64,000 nt of DNA from DASYTH01 sp035762905 (GTDB lineage: Bacteria > Actinomycetota > Actinomycetes > Mycobacteriales > Pseudonocardiaceae). Below the pieces are notes generated by a model. It did not search any database. It saw nothing but the letters and a program-made list of their open reading frames with translations, and was not told the origin of the DNA. The number at the start of each line of letters is the position of its first letter. Position 1 is the first letter of the stretch. This document shows, piece by piece, positions 42,634 through 52,000 of the stretch. The position numbers were made by a program, and so were the translations under genes. Location of the stretch: the NCBI RefSeq assembly GCF_035762905.1, contig NZ_DASUCC010000063.1:1-64000 (forward strand). The letters run 5' to 3'.

Positions 42634-43875
42634 ATGAGCACGGTCGAGCACCTGGTCGGGCTGCTGCTCGGCACCGAGGAGGACTGGCCGACGGCGTTCA
42701 CCGAGATCATGCGCCGGCTCGGACCGGTCACCGACGGCGCCGGGCGCAAGCACGCCTTCGACATCAAGCGGGTCACCATCGAACCGTTCGACCTGCGCGA
42801 CAAGCCGAAGCACTCGCTGGTGATCGACCGGCTGGCCTACTGGTACTACCACCCGCGCGAGTGGCTGAAGAAGGTCGCGCTGATGGATGACGTTTACCTG
42901 CTGAACAGTCCGTTCACGTTCCAGTCGATGGAGAAGCACGCGGCCTACTGCGCGATGCTGCGCCTCGGGCTCAAGGTGCCGGACACCGTGCTGGTGCCGT
43001 TCAAGCATCCGGTGGACAACTCCCGGTACGCCTACACCGCGGAGCGCTACAACCGTCCGTTCGACCTGGACGAGATCGCCGAGCGGCTCGGCTACCCGCT
43101 GTTCATGAAGCCCTACGACGGCGGCGCCTGGGTCGGGGTGTCCCGGGTGCGGGACAGCGCCGAGCTGCACCGGGCCTACGACGGCTCGGGCGGGCGCCTG
43201 ATGCACTTACAGTCCTCGGTGGAGGGCTACGACGCCTTCGCCCGGTCGCTGTCGATCGGCGCCGAGACCATGGTGATGCGGTTCCGTCCGGAGCTGCCGA
43301 TGCACGACCGGTACGCCGTGCAGCACGATTTCCTCGACGCCGCGGCAGGTTCCGAGGTCACCACCATCTCCCGACTGGTCAACGCGTTCTTCCGGTGGGA
43401 GTTCAACTCCTGCGAGCTGCTGGTCCGCGGCCAGGACGTGCACCCGATCGACTACGCCAACGCCTGCCCCGACGTGGCCCTCACCTCCCTGCACTACTAC
43501 TTCCCGTGGGCCATCTCCGCCCTGGTCCGGTGGACCATTTTCTGCTGTGCCACCGGCCGCACCCCGCGCCTCGACCTGGACACCAGCCGCTACTTCGCCA
43601 TCGCCGACCGCACCGATCTGTCCTATGCGGACAAGCTGTCCCGCTACCGCGACCTCGCCGACGAGTACTTCGAAACCGACCGCTACCGCGACTTCTGCGC
43701 CTCCCGATTGTCCCATGTGGACGCCGTGGTCTACGACTGGGTCCGCTCCCCCGACTTCGACCGACTCCTGGTGGACACCGTGCGCGCCACCTACCCGCCC
43801 GCCGAGCACGACCGCTTCGTCGCCCACTTCCGCGGCCTGCTGTCCAGCTGGGTGCACGACCAGGAGCGCACCTGA
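42634..43875 (+). CDS. ATP-grasp domain ligase-like protein
   Basis: The 413-residue product has ATP-grasp features: ERLGYPLFMKPYDGGAWVGV (nucleotide-binding Lys and Gly-rich turn), EFNSCELLVRGQDVHPIDYA and a metal-binding Asp/Asn region. N-terminal residues include a DDVYLLNSPFTFQSMEKHAA helix typical of the family. ATP-grasp enzymes join a carboxylate to an amine or thiol, using ATP. ATG 42634 with GGGAG upstream is preferred, although a GTG at 42577 with GAGG is possible and would extend the N-terminus by 19 residues. Its two upstream hydrolase neighbours likely belong to the same transcript. Confidence 0.82.
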   Translation: MSTVEHLVGLLLGTEEDWPTAFTEIMRRLGPVTDGAGRKHAFDIKRVTIEPFDLRDKPKHSLVIDRLAYWYYHPREWLKKVALMDDVYLLNSPFTFQSMEKHAAYCAMLRLGLKVPDTVLVPFKHPVDNSRYAYTAERYNRPFDLDEIAERLGYPLFMKPYDGGAWVGVSRVRDSAELHRAYDGSGGRLMHLQSSVEGYDAFARSLSIGAETMVMRFRPELPMHDRYAVQHDFLDAAAGSEVTTISRLVNAFFRWEFNSCELLVRGQDVHPIDYANACPDVALTSLHYYFPWAISALVRWTIFCCATGRTPRLDLDTSRYFAIADRTDLSYADKLSRYRDLADEYFETDRYRDFCASRLSHVDAVVYDWVRSPDFDRLLVDTVRATYPPAEHDRFVAHFRGLLSSWVHDQERT

Positions 43876-43910
43876 CCCCTAGGCTCGCGCTCGGATCCCG
43901 GCGGGACCCG

Positions 43911-44939
43911 TCAGAGCACGGCGAGGGTGCGGGCGGCGGCCGGGCTGAGGCAGCCGGCCAGGGTGAGAGCGTCGTGCAGCTCGGCCTTGAGCAGGGTGAG
44001 GACCCGGGCGGCGCCCTCGGCGCCGTCGACGGCGAGACCCCAGAGCAGCGGGCGGCCGACCAGGACTCCGGAGGCGCCCAACGCGAGGGCCCGCAACACA
44101 TCCGTGCCGCTGCGGATGCCACTGTCCAACAGCACCTCACTGCGCGCGCCGACCGCCTCGACCACGGCCGGCAGGGCGGCGACGCTGGCGGCGGCGCCGT
44201 CGAGCTGACGGCCGCCGTGGTTGGAGACGACCACCGCGTCGGCCCCGGCGCTGACCGCGCGCAGCGCGTCGCGTGGATCCAGGATTCCCTTGACCACCAC
44301 AGGAAGCGTGGTCCGGTCGCGGATCCATTCCACGTCCGGCCAGGTGAGTGCGGCGGGGACGAGGATCTCCTGGGTGTGCAGCGCGGCCGGCAGGTTGGCG
44401 GCGACCACGCCGGCCGGTAGCCGGAAATCGTTGCGCAGGTCGCGCAACCGGCGGCCGAGCACCGGAACGTCCACGGTGACCATGAGCGCCTTGCAGCCGG
44501 ACTCCTCGGCCCGGGTGATCAGACCGTCCACAAGCGAACGCTGGTGCAGCCAGTAGACCTGAAACCACACCGTGCCACCGACTTCGGCCAGCTCCTCGAT
44601 CGGCACGCTGCTGTAGGTGCTTGCCACGAACGGGATCCCGGTGTCGCGAGCGGCCGCGGCGAGGGCCAGCTCGCCGTCCGGGTGCACCAACCGCTGGTAG
44701 GCCATGGGCGCGGTGACCACCGGAAGGCTGGCCTCACTCTTGAGAAGTTGACAACTCGTGTCCACAACGCCGGCACTGGACAGCACCCTTGGCAGCAGCG
44801 CCACCGCGTCCAGCGCCGTCCGGTTGGCCGCCAACGTGATCTCCGCCCCGCTGCCACCCGCGATGAAATCCCACACGTCGCCGGGCAGCCGGGCTTCGGC
44901 CCGGCTCTCGAAGTCCGCCAGGCACACCGGGTCGTTCAC
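43911..44939 (-). CDS. FMN-dependent alpha-hydroxy-acid oxidase/dehydrogenase
   Basis: The product of about 342 residues has family motifs: DFIAGGSGAEITLAANR, PVVTAPMAYQRLVHPDGE, LMVTVDVPVLGRRLRDLRN, VVKGILDPRDA and VVVSNHGGRQLDGA, where His is the catalytic base. It oxidises 2-hydroxy acids using FMN. GTG 44939 is preferred because it leaves a divergent promoter region of 160 bp. The frame continues upstream to 45101 with a CRQC...CGLC pattern; that extension would overlap the divergent SDR start and has poorer codon bias, so I do not include it. Confidence 0.82.
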   Translation of the reverse strand: MNDPVCLADFESRAEARLPGDVWDFIAGGSGAEITLAANRTALDAVALLPRVLSSAGVVDTSCQLLKSEASLPVVTAPMAYQRLVHPDGELALAAAARDTGIPFVASTYSSVPIEELAEVGGTVWFQVYWLHQRSLVDGLITRAEESGCKALMVTVDVPVLGRRLRDLRNDFRLPAGVVAANLPAALHTQEILVPAALTWPDVEWIRDRTTLPVVVKGILDPRDALRAVSAGADAVVVSNHGGRQLDGAAASVAALPAVVEAVGARSEVLLDSGIRSGTDVLRALALGASGVLVGRPLLWGLAVDGAEGAARVLTLLKAELHDALTLAGCLSPAAARTLAVL

Positions 44940-45099
44940 CCGGGCAGCGTACCGGGCGGCACACAGCGCGACCGAACACTTCGGGTAACGCTCAGCGCAC
45001 AAACCGCACCGTCCGTCGCCGGCGATCCCCACCGGGCTTCCGCCGACCCAACACTGACGGCAGGCCAACGGGGACCGGTTCGGGGAGAGGCGCATTGTC
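44940..45099. other. Divergent region between oxidase and SDR genes
   Basis: The 160-bp gap separates leftward and rightward genes and probably contains both promoters. GGGGAGAGG precedes the SDR ATG. No clear operator palindrome is seen. The leftward frame stays open across the gap and would encode CRQC and CGLC Cys pairs spaced 16 residues, which may be a zinc-ribbon extension of the oxidase if translation starts at 45101. Confidence 0.4.
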
Positions 45100-45984
45100 A
45101 TGACTTACCTTGACGGCAAGGCAGTGGTGGTGACCGGAGCGGGGCGGGGTCTCGGTGAGGCCTTCGCGACCCATCTCGCCGAAGCCGGGGCCGGGATTCT
45201 GGTCAACGACGTGGACGCGGCCGCCGCCCGCCGCACCGCCGCGGCCATCCGGGCCGCCGGTCACCCCGCCGTGGCCAGCGCGCACTCGGTCTCCGACCCG
45301 GAGCAGGCCCAGGCCATCGTCGACCTGTGCGTGGACACCTACGGCCAGATCGACGGCCTGGTCAACAACGCCGGCCTCAACTACGAGGCGCTGTCCTGGG
45401 AGGACGACCCCGGGCGGGCCCGCGAGCTGATCGAGGTCAACGTGCTCGGCACCCTCTACACCGGGCTGGCCGCGATGCGGGCGATGAAGAACCGGGGCGG
45501 CGGCTCGATCGTGAACATCTCCTCGGGCGCCTCGCTCGGGCAGCGCACCCTGGCCACCTACTCGGCGAGCAAGGGCGCGGTCGCCTCGCTGACCTACTCC
45601 TGGGCGCTGGACCTCGAGGCGGTCGGCATCCGGGTCAACGCGGTCTGCCCGCTCGCCCACACCCGCATGGTGCGCTCGTCGGAACGCGCCCTGCGCAAAT
45701 GTCCGCCCGATCGGACGCCGGACCGGATCGCCCCGCTGGTGGTGTTCCTGATCGGCGACCGTTCGGTCGGCATCACCGGTCAGATGATCAGGTGCACCGG
45801 GCCGCAGCTGCACATCATCGGCCAGCCGTACCTGAAGTCGCCGATCCTGGAACGGGACAACTGGGACTCGGAGACCATCGAGCGCGCCTTCGCCGAGGTG
45901 TTCCAGGCGCACCTCGAGCCGTACGGGTTGGAGAAGCGCATGCCGCCCCGGTTGCGGGACTGGCTCACCCCGGCCACCGCGTGA
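45100..45984 (+). CDS. Short-chain dehydrogenase/reductase (SDR)
   Basis: The 294-residue product has the classical SDR motifs: cofactor loop VVVTGAGRGLGEAF, NNAGLN, a catalytic Ser in VNISSGASLG and YSASK (Tyr and Lys). The Asp following the second beta-strand (VNDVDAAAA) favours NAD over NADP. The C-terminal tail is about 50 residues longer than the shortest family members. GGGGAGAGG lies before ATG 45100. The gene is divergent to an FMN-dependent hydroxy-acid oxidase, so both may act on the same type of alcohol or acid. Substrate unknown. Confidence 0.88.
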   Translation: MTYLDGKAVVVTGAGRGLGEAFATHLAEAGAGILVNDVDAAAARRTAAAIRAAGHPAVASAHSVSDPEQAQAIVDLCVDTYGQIDGLVNNAGLNYEALSWEDDPGRARELIEVNVLGTLYTGLAAMRAMKNRGGGSIVNISSGASLGQRTLATYSASKGAVASLTYSWALDLEAVGIRVNAVCPLAHTRMVRSSERALRKCPPDRTPDRIAPLVVFLIGDRSVGITGQMIRCTGPQLHIIGQPYLKSPILERDNWDSETIERAFAEVFQAHLEPYGLEKRMPPRLRDWLTPATA

Positions 45985-46213
45985 AAGTATTTCTGGTAAA
46001 TGGGAAGGTGTCCGGACAGTGGTCGGTCCATGCACCTTTCAAGTGCCGGTACTCTGAGCTACGGGGCGATGACCGATTGGCCATCATCCCACGGGTGCAG
46101 CGTTCGACCGGCGGCAGTGCGCCGGCTGCCACATGAGCGTTGCCGGCTGCGCCAGCATCGCGGACGCGGTTCGCTACCCAACTGGAACTGGCAGCGGTCG
46201 ACAGAGGGCGAAT

Positions 46214-47467
46214 GTGAGTAGCAGCGGGGCGCCGAAGATGTCCGCGGTCCTCGCGGTGAGCGAGTTCCGCGCACTCTGGTTCGCCGAGGCCCAGTCCGTG
46301 GCCGGCGACCAGCTGGCCAAGGTCGCCCTGATGATCATGGTCTACAGCCGCACCGGCTCGGCGTGGTGGGCGGCCGCGGTCTACGCGCTCACCTTCCTGC
46401 CGGCGCTGGCCGGCGGGCTCGGGCTGTCCCAGCTGGCCGACCGGTTCCCGCGCAAACCGCTGATGGTGACCTGCTCGCTGATCCAGGCCGCGCTGGTCGG
46501 GCTGATGGCCATCCCGAACGTGCCGATCGAGATCCTCTGCGTGCTGGTCGTGGGGGTGCAGCTGGTCCAGTCGCCTGCGCTGGCCGCGCAGCAGGCGGTC
46601 ACCAGGGAGGTCTTCACCGACGACGCCCTCTACCTGCGCAGCCAGGACCTGCGCGGGATCACCACCAACACGCTGATGCTGGTCGGGCTGGCCGGCGGCG
46701 GGCTGCTGGTGGTCGGCATCGGCACCTCGCTCGCCCTGGCCGCGGACGCGCTGACCTTCCTGATCGCCGCGCTGGTCGTGCAGCGCTGGGTGCACAACCG
46801 CCCGGTGGCCGGGAAGAAGGAGGACGGCTGGTTCCACGCCACCCGGTGGGTGTTCAGCCAGCGCAAGATGCGGGTGCTGCTGGCACTGACCTGGCTGGTC
46901 GGCCTGGTCGTGGTGCCGGAAGGGCTGGCCGCGCCGCTGGCGCACGAGATGGGCGCCTCCCCCGCCGCGGTCGGCTGGCTGCTCGCCGCCGATCCGCTCG
47001 GGTTCGTGATCGGCGCGTTCGTGCTGTCGCACTACGTCGGCCCGCAGCACAGGATCAGGATCGTCGGCGTGCTCGCGACCCTCTCGGTCGGGATGCTGGT
47101 CGGTTTCCTCCTGCACCCGAACCTGGCGTTCGCGCTGACCCTGCTCGCGCTCGCCGGGGCGACCGGCGCCTACTCGATCACGGTCGGCGCCGCGTTCAAC
47201 ACCTGGGCGCCCAACGGGTTGCGCGGCGGGGCGTTCGGGATCGCCCGCACCGGGATGCGGGTCGCTCAGGGACTGGGGGTCGCGTTGGGCGGGGCCGTGG
47301 CGGAGCTCACCGGGTCGGCGATGAACACGGTCGGGCTGGCCGGCGTTGTCGGCCTGCTGATCGCCGTGCCAGCCACCATCGCCTGGCGAAGCGTCCAGCG
47401 CGGACTACGTTCCGAACTCGGTTACCCGACAACCGTCACACAACGCAGTGCGGAGACGACAAACTAG
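46214..47467 (+). CDS. MFS transporter (EntS/DHA3-like)
   Basis: The 417-residue product has about 12 hydrophobic segments (for example WWAAAVYALTFLPALAGGLG, TLLALAGATGAYSITVGAAF) and the loop motif LADRFPRKPLMV. The N-terminus (FRALWFAEAQSVAGDQLAKV) matches the EntS/DHA3-like exporter type. GTG 46214 has GAGGG upstream; an in-frame ATG at 46238 is an alternative. A 229-bp non-coding gap separates it from the SDR gene; it holds repeated GCCGGCTGC words and no gene. Substrate unknown. Confidence 0.82.
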   Translation: MSSSGAPKMSAVLAVSEFRALWFAEAQSVAGDQLAKVALMIMVYSRTGSAWWAAAVYALTFLPALAGGLGLSQLADRFPRKPLMVTCSLIQAALVGLMAIPNVPIEILCVLVVGVQLVQSPALAAQQAVTREVFTDDALYLRSQDLRGITTNTLMLVGLAGGGLLVVGIGTSLALAADALTFLIAALVVQRWVHNRPVAGKKEDGWFHATRWVFSQRKMRVLLALTWLVGLVVVPEGLAAPLAHEMGASPAAVGWLLAADPLGFVIGAFVLSHYVGPQHRIRIVGVLATLSVGMLVGFLLHPNLAFALTLLALAGATGAYSITVGAAFNTWAPNGLRGGAFGIARTGMRVAQGLGVALGGAVAELTGSAMNTVGLAGVVGLLIAVPATIAWRSVQRGLRSELGYPTTVTQRSAETTN

Positions 47468-47654
47468 GCGGGTGCCTTGTCGAACCCGGACCGGCGGCGG
47501 TCAGCAGGATCACATCGGGGTTGGGGAGCCATCGGTTGAGTGCTCATAATTCGCGGTCACGCATCGGATTCACCTCCCGCGGGGGGACGGGGGCATGGGC
47601 GGCGGTGGAATGTTAGCGGGTGGGCCGGGTCATCGGTTTTCGCCTCGTTCGAGG

Positions 47655-47668
47655 CACACTTGGGTGTG
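47655..47668. promoter_or_regulatory. Operator-like palindrome upstream of the GGDEF gene
   Basis: CACAC-TTGG-GTGTG lies 23 bp before the GGDEF ATG. Its reverse complement CACACCCAAGTGTG is nearly identical to the palindrome inside the start of that gene (47785-47800, TCACACCTAAGTGTGA). The pair may bind one regulator. Confidence 0.45.
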
Positions 47669-47691
47669 ACACGATTGGAGGACAAACACCC

Positions 47692-49092
47692 ATGACGTTC
47701 ACCGCTCACGATGGGGCCGGACGAGCCTCGCCTGACGGGGTGAACGAACAGGCAGGGCCAACCGGAGGCCAGGTACCACCACTGTCACACCTAAGTGTGA
47801 ACGATCAGGGCGAAACCCGACAGTCCAAACGTCAGATCGCCGCCCACCCGCGACACTGGGCGTTCTGGGGCCAGCGCACCCGGCTGAAGGTGTACCTGCT
47901 GATCACCGAGGTGATCGCGGTCGGCGCGATGATCTGGTTCGGGCTCACCACACCCGCTCCGACCAGCGACGACTGGTTCCGGTTCACGGTGCTGGCGGTC
48001 TGCGCCACGGTCCACATTCAACTGTCCAGAAGGCAGGAGGAGCGGCGGCGCAGCACCCGGAAGCCGACCGTACACATTGACCTGACCGGCATCTGGTCCT
48101 TCCCGGCCGTGGTCGTTTTGCCCATCCATCTGGCGTTGCTGCTGATCGTGCTCAGCCGGACACAGCGATGGTTCGTCGCCCGCCGGCCGCTGTACCGGTT
48201 CACCTTCTCCGCGGCCAGCATGCTGCTCGGCGCGATGGTGACCTACGCGGTGCTGATGGTGTTCGAACCGCACACCTGGACCGATCTGGACGTACCCGGG
48301 TCGTTCACCCAGTTCGGCATCCTGCTGATCGCCGGCGTCGTGTACTTCGTGTCCCAGGCGCTGGTCATCGGTGCCGGCGCCATCGCGCTGAGCACCACCA
48401 CCCCGACCATCCGCACGGTGCTGGGCACCAAGGAGGACAACGAGCTAGAGGCGCTGACCATCGGCCTGGGCATGATGTCGGCGATCCTGCTGGTGAACCT
48501 CCCGGCTGCGCTCGCCGTCATGGTGCTGCTCAGCGTGGTCGGCAACCGGATCGCCGAGGTCCGCCAGCTCCAGGTGGACGTGCGTACCGATCCCAAGACC
48601 GGGCTGCTGAACATGCGTGGTTGGCACGAGGCCGCGCAGCGCGCGCTGGAGCGGGCCGGCCGGGCGGACGCCCCGGCCGCGGTGCTCATGGTCGACCTCG
48701 ACCACTTCAAGTCGATCAACGACACCTGGGGCCACCCGGCCGGTGACGACGTGCTGGAACGGGTGGCCGAGGCGCTGCGCACCGAGACCCGGCCGAGCGA
48801 CGTGATCGGGCGGTTCGGCGGCGAGGAGTTCGTGCTGCTGCTGCCCGAGGCGGACTCGGGGGAGGCGGTGACCGCGGGCGAGCGGATCCGGCGCCGGATC
48901 GCCGAGCTCCAGGTCTCGACCACGGACAAGCGCGGCGGCCCGGTGGACATCTCCGAGCGCACCACCTCGGTCGGCATCGCCGTCTACCCCGACCACGGCC
49001 GGGCGCTCGACGAGCTGGTGCAGCTGGCCGACGCGGCCGTGTACGAAGCCAAGGAGAACGGCCGGGACCAGGTCAGGGTCGCGGCCCGCTGA
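47692..49092 (+). CDS. Membrane diguanylate cyclase (GGDEF domain)
   Basis: The 466-residue product has about six transmembrane segments (for example VYLLITEVIAVGAMIWFGL, AVVVLPIHLALLLIVLS, QFGILLIAGVVYFVSQALVI) and a C-terminal GGDEF domain: DPKTGLLNMRGWHEAA, MVDLDHFKSINDTWGHPAGD and the active-site signature RFGGEEF. It should convert GTP to c-di-GMP, a key developmental signal in actinomycetes through BldD. ATG 47692 has GGAGG about 10 nt upstream. A palindrome lies inside the first codons (47785-47800) and another upstream. It converges with the SARP gene, overlapping by 20 bp. Confidence 0.88.
   Translation: MTFTAHDGAGRASPDGVNEQAGPTGGQVPPLSHLSVNDQGETRQSKRQIAAHPRHWAFWGQRTRLKVYLLITEVIAVGAMIWFGLTTPAPTSDDWFRFTVLAVCATVHIQLSRRQEERRRSTRKPTVHIDLTGIWSFPAVVVLPIHLALLLIVLSRTQRWFVARRPLYRFTFSAASMLLGAMVTYAVLMVFEPHTWTDLDVPGSFTQFGILLIAGVVYFVSQALVIGAGAIALSTTTPTIRTVLGTKEDNELEALTIGLGMMSAILLVNLPAALAVMVLLSVVGNRIAEVRQLQVDVRTDPKTGLLNMRGWHEAAQRALERAGRADAPAAVLMVDLDHFKSINDTWGHPAGDDVLERVAEALRTETRPSDVIGRFGGEEFVLLLPEADSGEAVTAGERIRRRIAELQVSTTDKRGGPVDISERTTSVGIAVYPDHGRALDELVQLADAAVYEAKENGRDQVRVAAR
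47785..47800. promoter_or_regulatory. Perfect palindrome inside the start of the GGDEF gene
   Basis: TCACAC-CTAA-GTGTGA is a perfect palindrome about 90 bp downstream of the start codon. The upstream relative at 47655-47668 suggests that both form a paired operator, possibly a roadblock or loop site. The regulator is unknown. Confidence 0.45.
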
Positions 49093-52000
49093 GCAGCTCG
49101 CGCACCTCGTCGGCCTCCGGCGTGCCGATGTCGCTGAAGATGTCCATCGCGGCGACCCAGGTCGACCGGGCTCCGGTCAGGTCGCCCGCGGCCTCGGCGA
49201 TCAACCCGCGCACCCGCAGCGCCCTGGCTTCGATCAGCCGCTGCCGGCGCTCCCGCACGACCTTGACCGCCCGGTCGGCGTGCGCCGCGGCCTGCCCGAG
49301 GTTGCCGAGCGCCAGGTAGCAGTGCGCCAGCTCGGTCACCGCCCGGCCCTCGAGCAGCCGCATGCCCGAGTCGTGCATCACCGCGATGGCGGCGCGGCAC
49401 TGGGCCACCGCCTCGGAGATCCGGCCGCGCACCCGCAGCGCCGCGGACAGTCCGATGAGGACGGACGTCTCGCCGTAGCCGAACCCGATCCGGCGGGCAA
49501 CCTGCAACGCCTCCATGTAGTAGCGGACCGCCGCCTCGTGGTGGCCACGGCGCAGGTAGACCGTTGCCAGCACCTCAAGCCCGCCGACCTCGGGGCGCCG
49601 CTCCCCCAGCTGCCGGCCGAGCAACACGCAGCGGTGCGCCTGCACGCTGGCCTCCTGGTAGCGGCCCGCGTCGCAGTTGGTCTCGGCCAGGCACACCAGC
49701 ACGCTCGCCTCGCCGAGCCGGTGCCCGATCCGCCGGAAGATCAGCAGCGAGTCGTGGTGGTACCGGGCGGCGTCGCCGAGCTGGCCGAGCGCCCAGTGCG
49801 CGGTGCCGATCCCGCTGTAGGCGGTGGCCTCCAGCGTGCCCTTGTCCCGGGCCTCGATGTTGGCCAGCGCCTGGGTGTGGTGGGTCAGCGCGCGATCCGG
49901 CCGGCCGCGGGACAGCCAGGAGGCGCCGATGTAGGTGAGGTCGGTGGCCTCGCCGTACCGGTTGCCGATCCGGCGGTTGATCGTCAGCGACTGCTCGTAG
50001 TAGAGCGAGGCGGTGGCCGGCTTGCCCAGCTGCGAGTGCACCCGGCCGAGGTTGTGCAGCGAGCTGGCCTCCCCGGCGGCGTTGCCGGTGCGCCGATTGA
50101 GGGTGAGCGCCGTGCAGTGGTAGTCGATCGCCTTGGGGTAGTCGCTGAGGTTGTAGTGGATCAGTCCGAGGATGTCGTTGACCGACGCCTTGGCCCGGTC
50201 GTCGCCGGCCCGCTCGGCGGCGGCCAGCGCGGCCTGACAGACCACCACCCCCTCGGAGCCGTGACCGCGGGCCACGAAGTACCCGCGCAACGCGTCGGCG
50301 ATCAGCCAGGAGTAGCGCTGCAGCGCCGGCTTGGCCCCCCGCGCGGCGGCGATCAGGTTCGCCAGCTCGCCGTCCAGCCACTCGATCGCGTCGGCCCCGG
50401 TGGCCGGCGGGTTGATCAGGTGGCCGGGCGAGGGCAGCGGCATTCGCAGGACGTGCGGGTACAGCAGCCGGCCGGCGGCGTCGGTGGTGTGCAGGTAATG
50501 GTCGAGCAGCCGGCCGATGGCGGCGTTGATCCGCTCGGCGCCGTCCTCGTCGTGGGCCCGGTCGGCGGCGTACTCGCGGAGCAGGTCGTGGAACTGGTAG
50601 CGCCCGGCCGCGTGCTCGGTGACCAGATGCGCACCGGCCAGCTGGCCGAGCAGCCGCCGGGTCGCGACCACGCCGCCCGCGGTGAGCGCCGTCGCGGCGT
50701 CCGCGGTGAAGTCCGGGCCGCTGTGCACGCCGAGCACCCGGAACAGCTGGCGGGCCTCGGGGTCGAGCATCTCGTAGGACAGGTCGAAGGCGGCCCGCAC
50801 CGCGCCCTGCTCGTCGCCCTCCACCACCAGCTCGGCCAGCCGGCCGCGCTTGCGCAGCTCGTCGGTGTAGTCGGTGATCGTGGTGTGCGGCAGCGAGGCC
50901 AGGTTGGCAGCCACGATGCGCAGCGCCAGCGGCAGGTAGGCGCACGCCTCGGCCAGGTCGGCGACGGCGCCCGGCTCGGCGTCCGGGCGGGCGTCGCCGA
51001 TCATGCGGGCGAGCAGTTGCTGGGCGTCCTCGGGCTCCAGCACGTCCAGGGTGATCCGGTGCGCGCCCTCGGTCGCGGTCAGCCCGGCCAGCCGGTCCCG
51101 GCTGGTGACCAGCACCAGGCAGCCCGGGGTGCCGGGCAGCAGCGGCCGGACCTGGTCGGCGCCGGAGGCGTTGTCCAGCAGGATCAGCGCCCGCCGGTCG
51201 GCCAGGTGGGTGCGGTACAGCCCGACCGCCTCCTCCTCGTCGACCGGCACCCGCTCGCTGGGCAGGCCGAGGGCGTGCAGGAACCGGGTCAGCGCCTCCA
51301 GCGGCCGCACCGGCGAGTCCGAGGCGTAGCCGCGCAGGTTGACGTAGAGCTGGCCGTCCGGGAACCGGTCGCGCACCCGGTGCGCCCAGTGCACGGCCAG
51401 CGCGGTCTTGCCCACTCCGGCGGTGCCGGTGATCGCGGTGATGGTCACCGCGTTGCCGCCCTCGCTCTCCCGCCGCCGCAGCACCTCGTCCAGCCGGTCG
51501 ATGTGCTCGTCGCGGCCGGTGAACCCGCCGGTGTCGGCCGGCAGCTGGGCCGGCGTCGGGTGGGCCCGCTGGGCGTGGCCGGGCCCCGGCCGGGCCGCCA
51601 CCGCCGGCACGTCGCTCCGGATGATCCGCAGGTAGGCCGCGCCGATCTCGGGGCCCGGCTCGATCCCGAGGTCCTCGGCAAGGCGGGTACGGATGTCGGC
51701 GAACAGGCGCAGCGCCGCGGCCTGCTGCCCGGACCCGGCCAAGCCCAGCATCAGCCGGGCGTGCAGGCCCTCGTGCAGCGGTTCGGTGTGTACCAGCGGC
51801 CGCAGCTGCTCGACCACCGGCTCGTGCCGGCCGAGGTCGAGCGCGGTGTCGGCGTGGGCCAGCGCCGCGGCCAGCCGCCGGCCGGTGACCGCGGTGGCGG
51901 CCGGGTGGTGCCGGACCTCCTCGGGCAGGTCGGCGACCGCGGGGCCGCGCCACAGCCCGAGCGCCTCCTCGTAGAGGGCCAGCGTGGCCTCGGGGTCGGC

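Noticed and set aside
43876..43910. Terminator between convergent ATP-grasp and oxidase genes
   Set aside because: The possible stem has mismatches and only about 6 pairs, so it is not supported.
43911..45984. Mycofactocin cassette, suggested by an FMN hydroxy-acid enzyme next to an SDR
   Set aside because: No precursor peptide, radical SAM maturase or glycosyltransferase gene of that system is present nearby.
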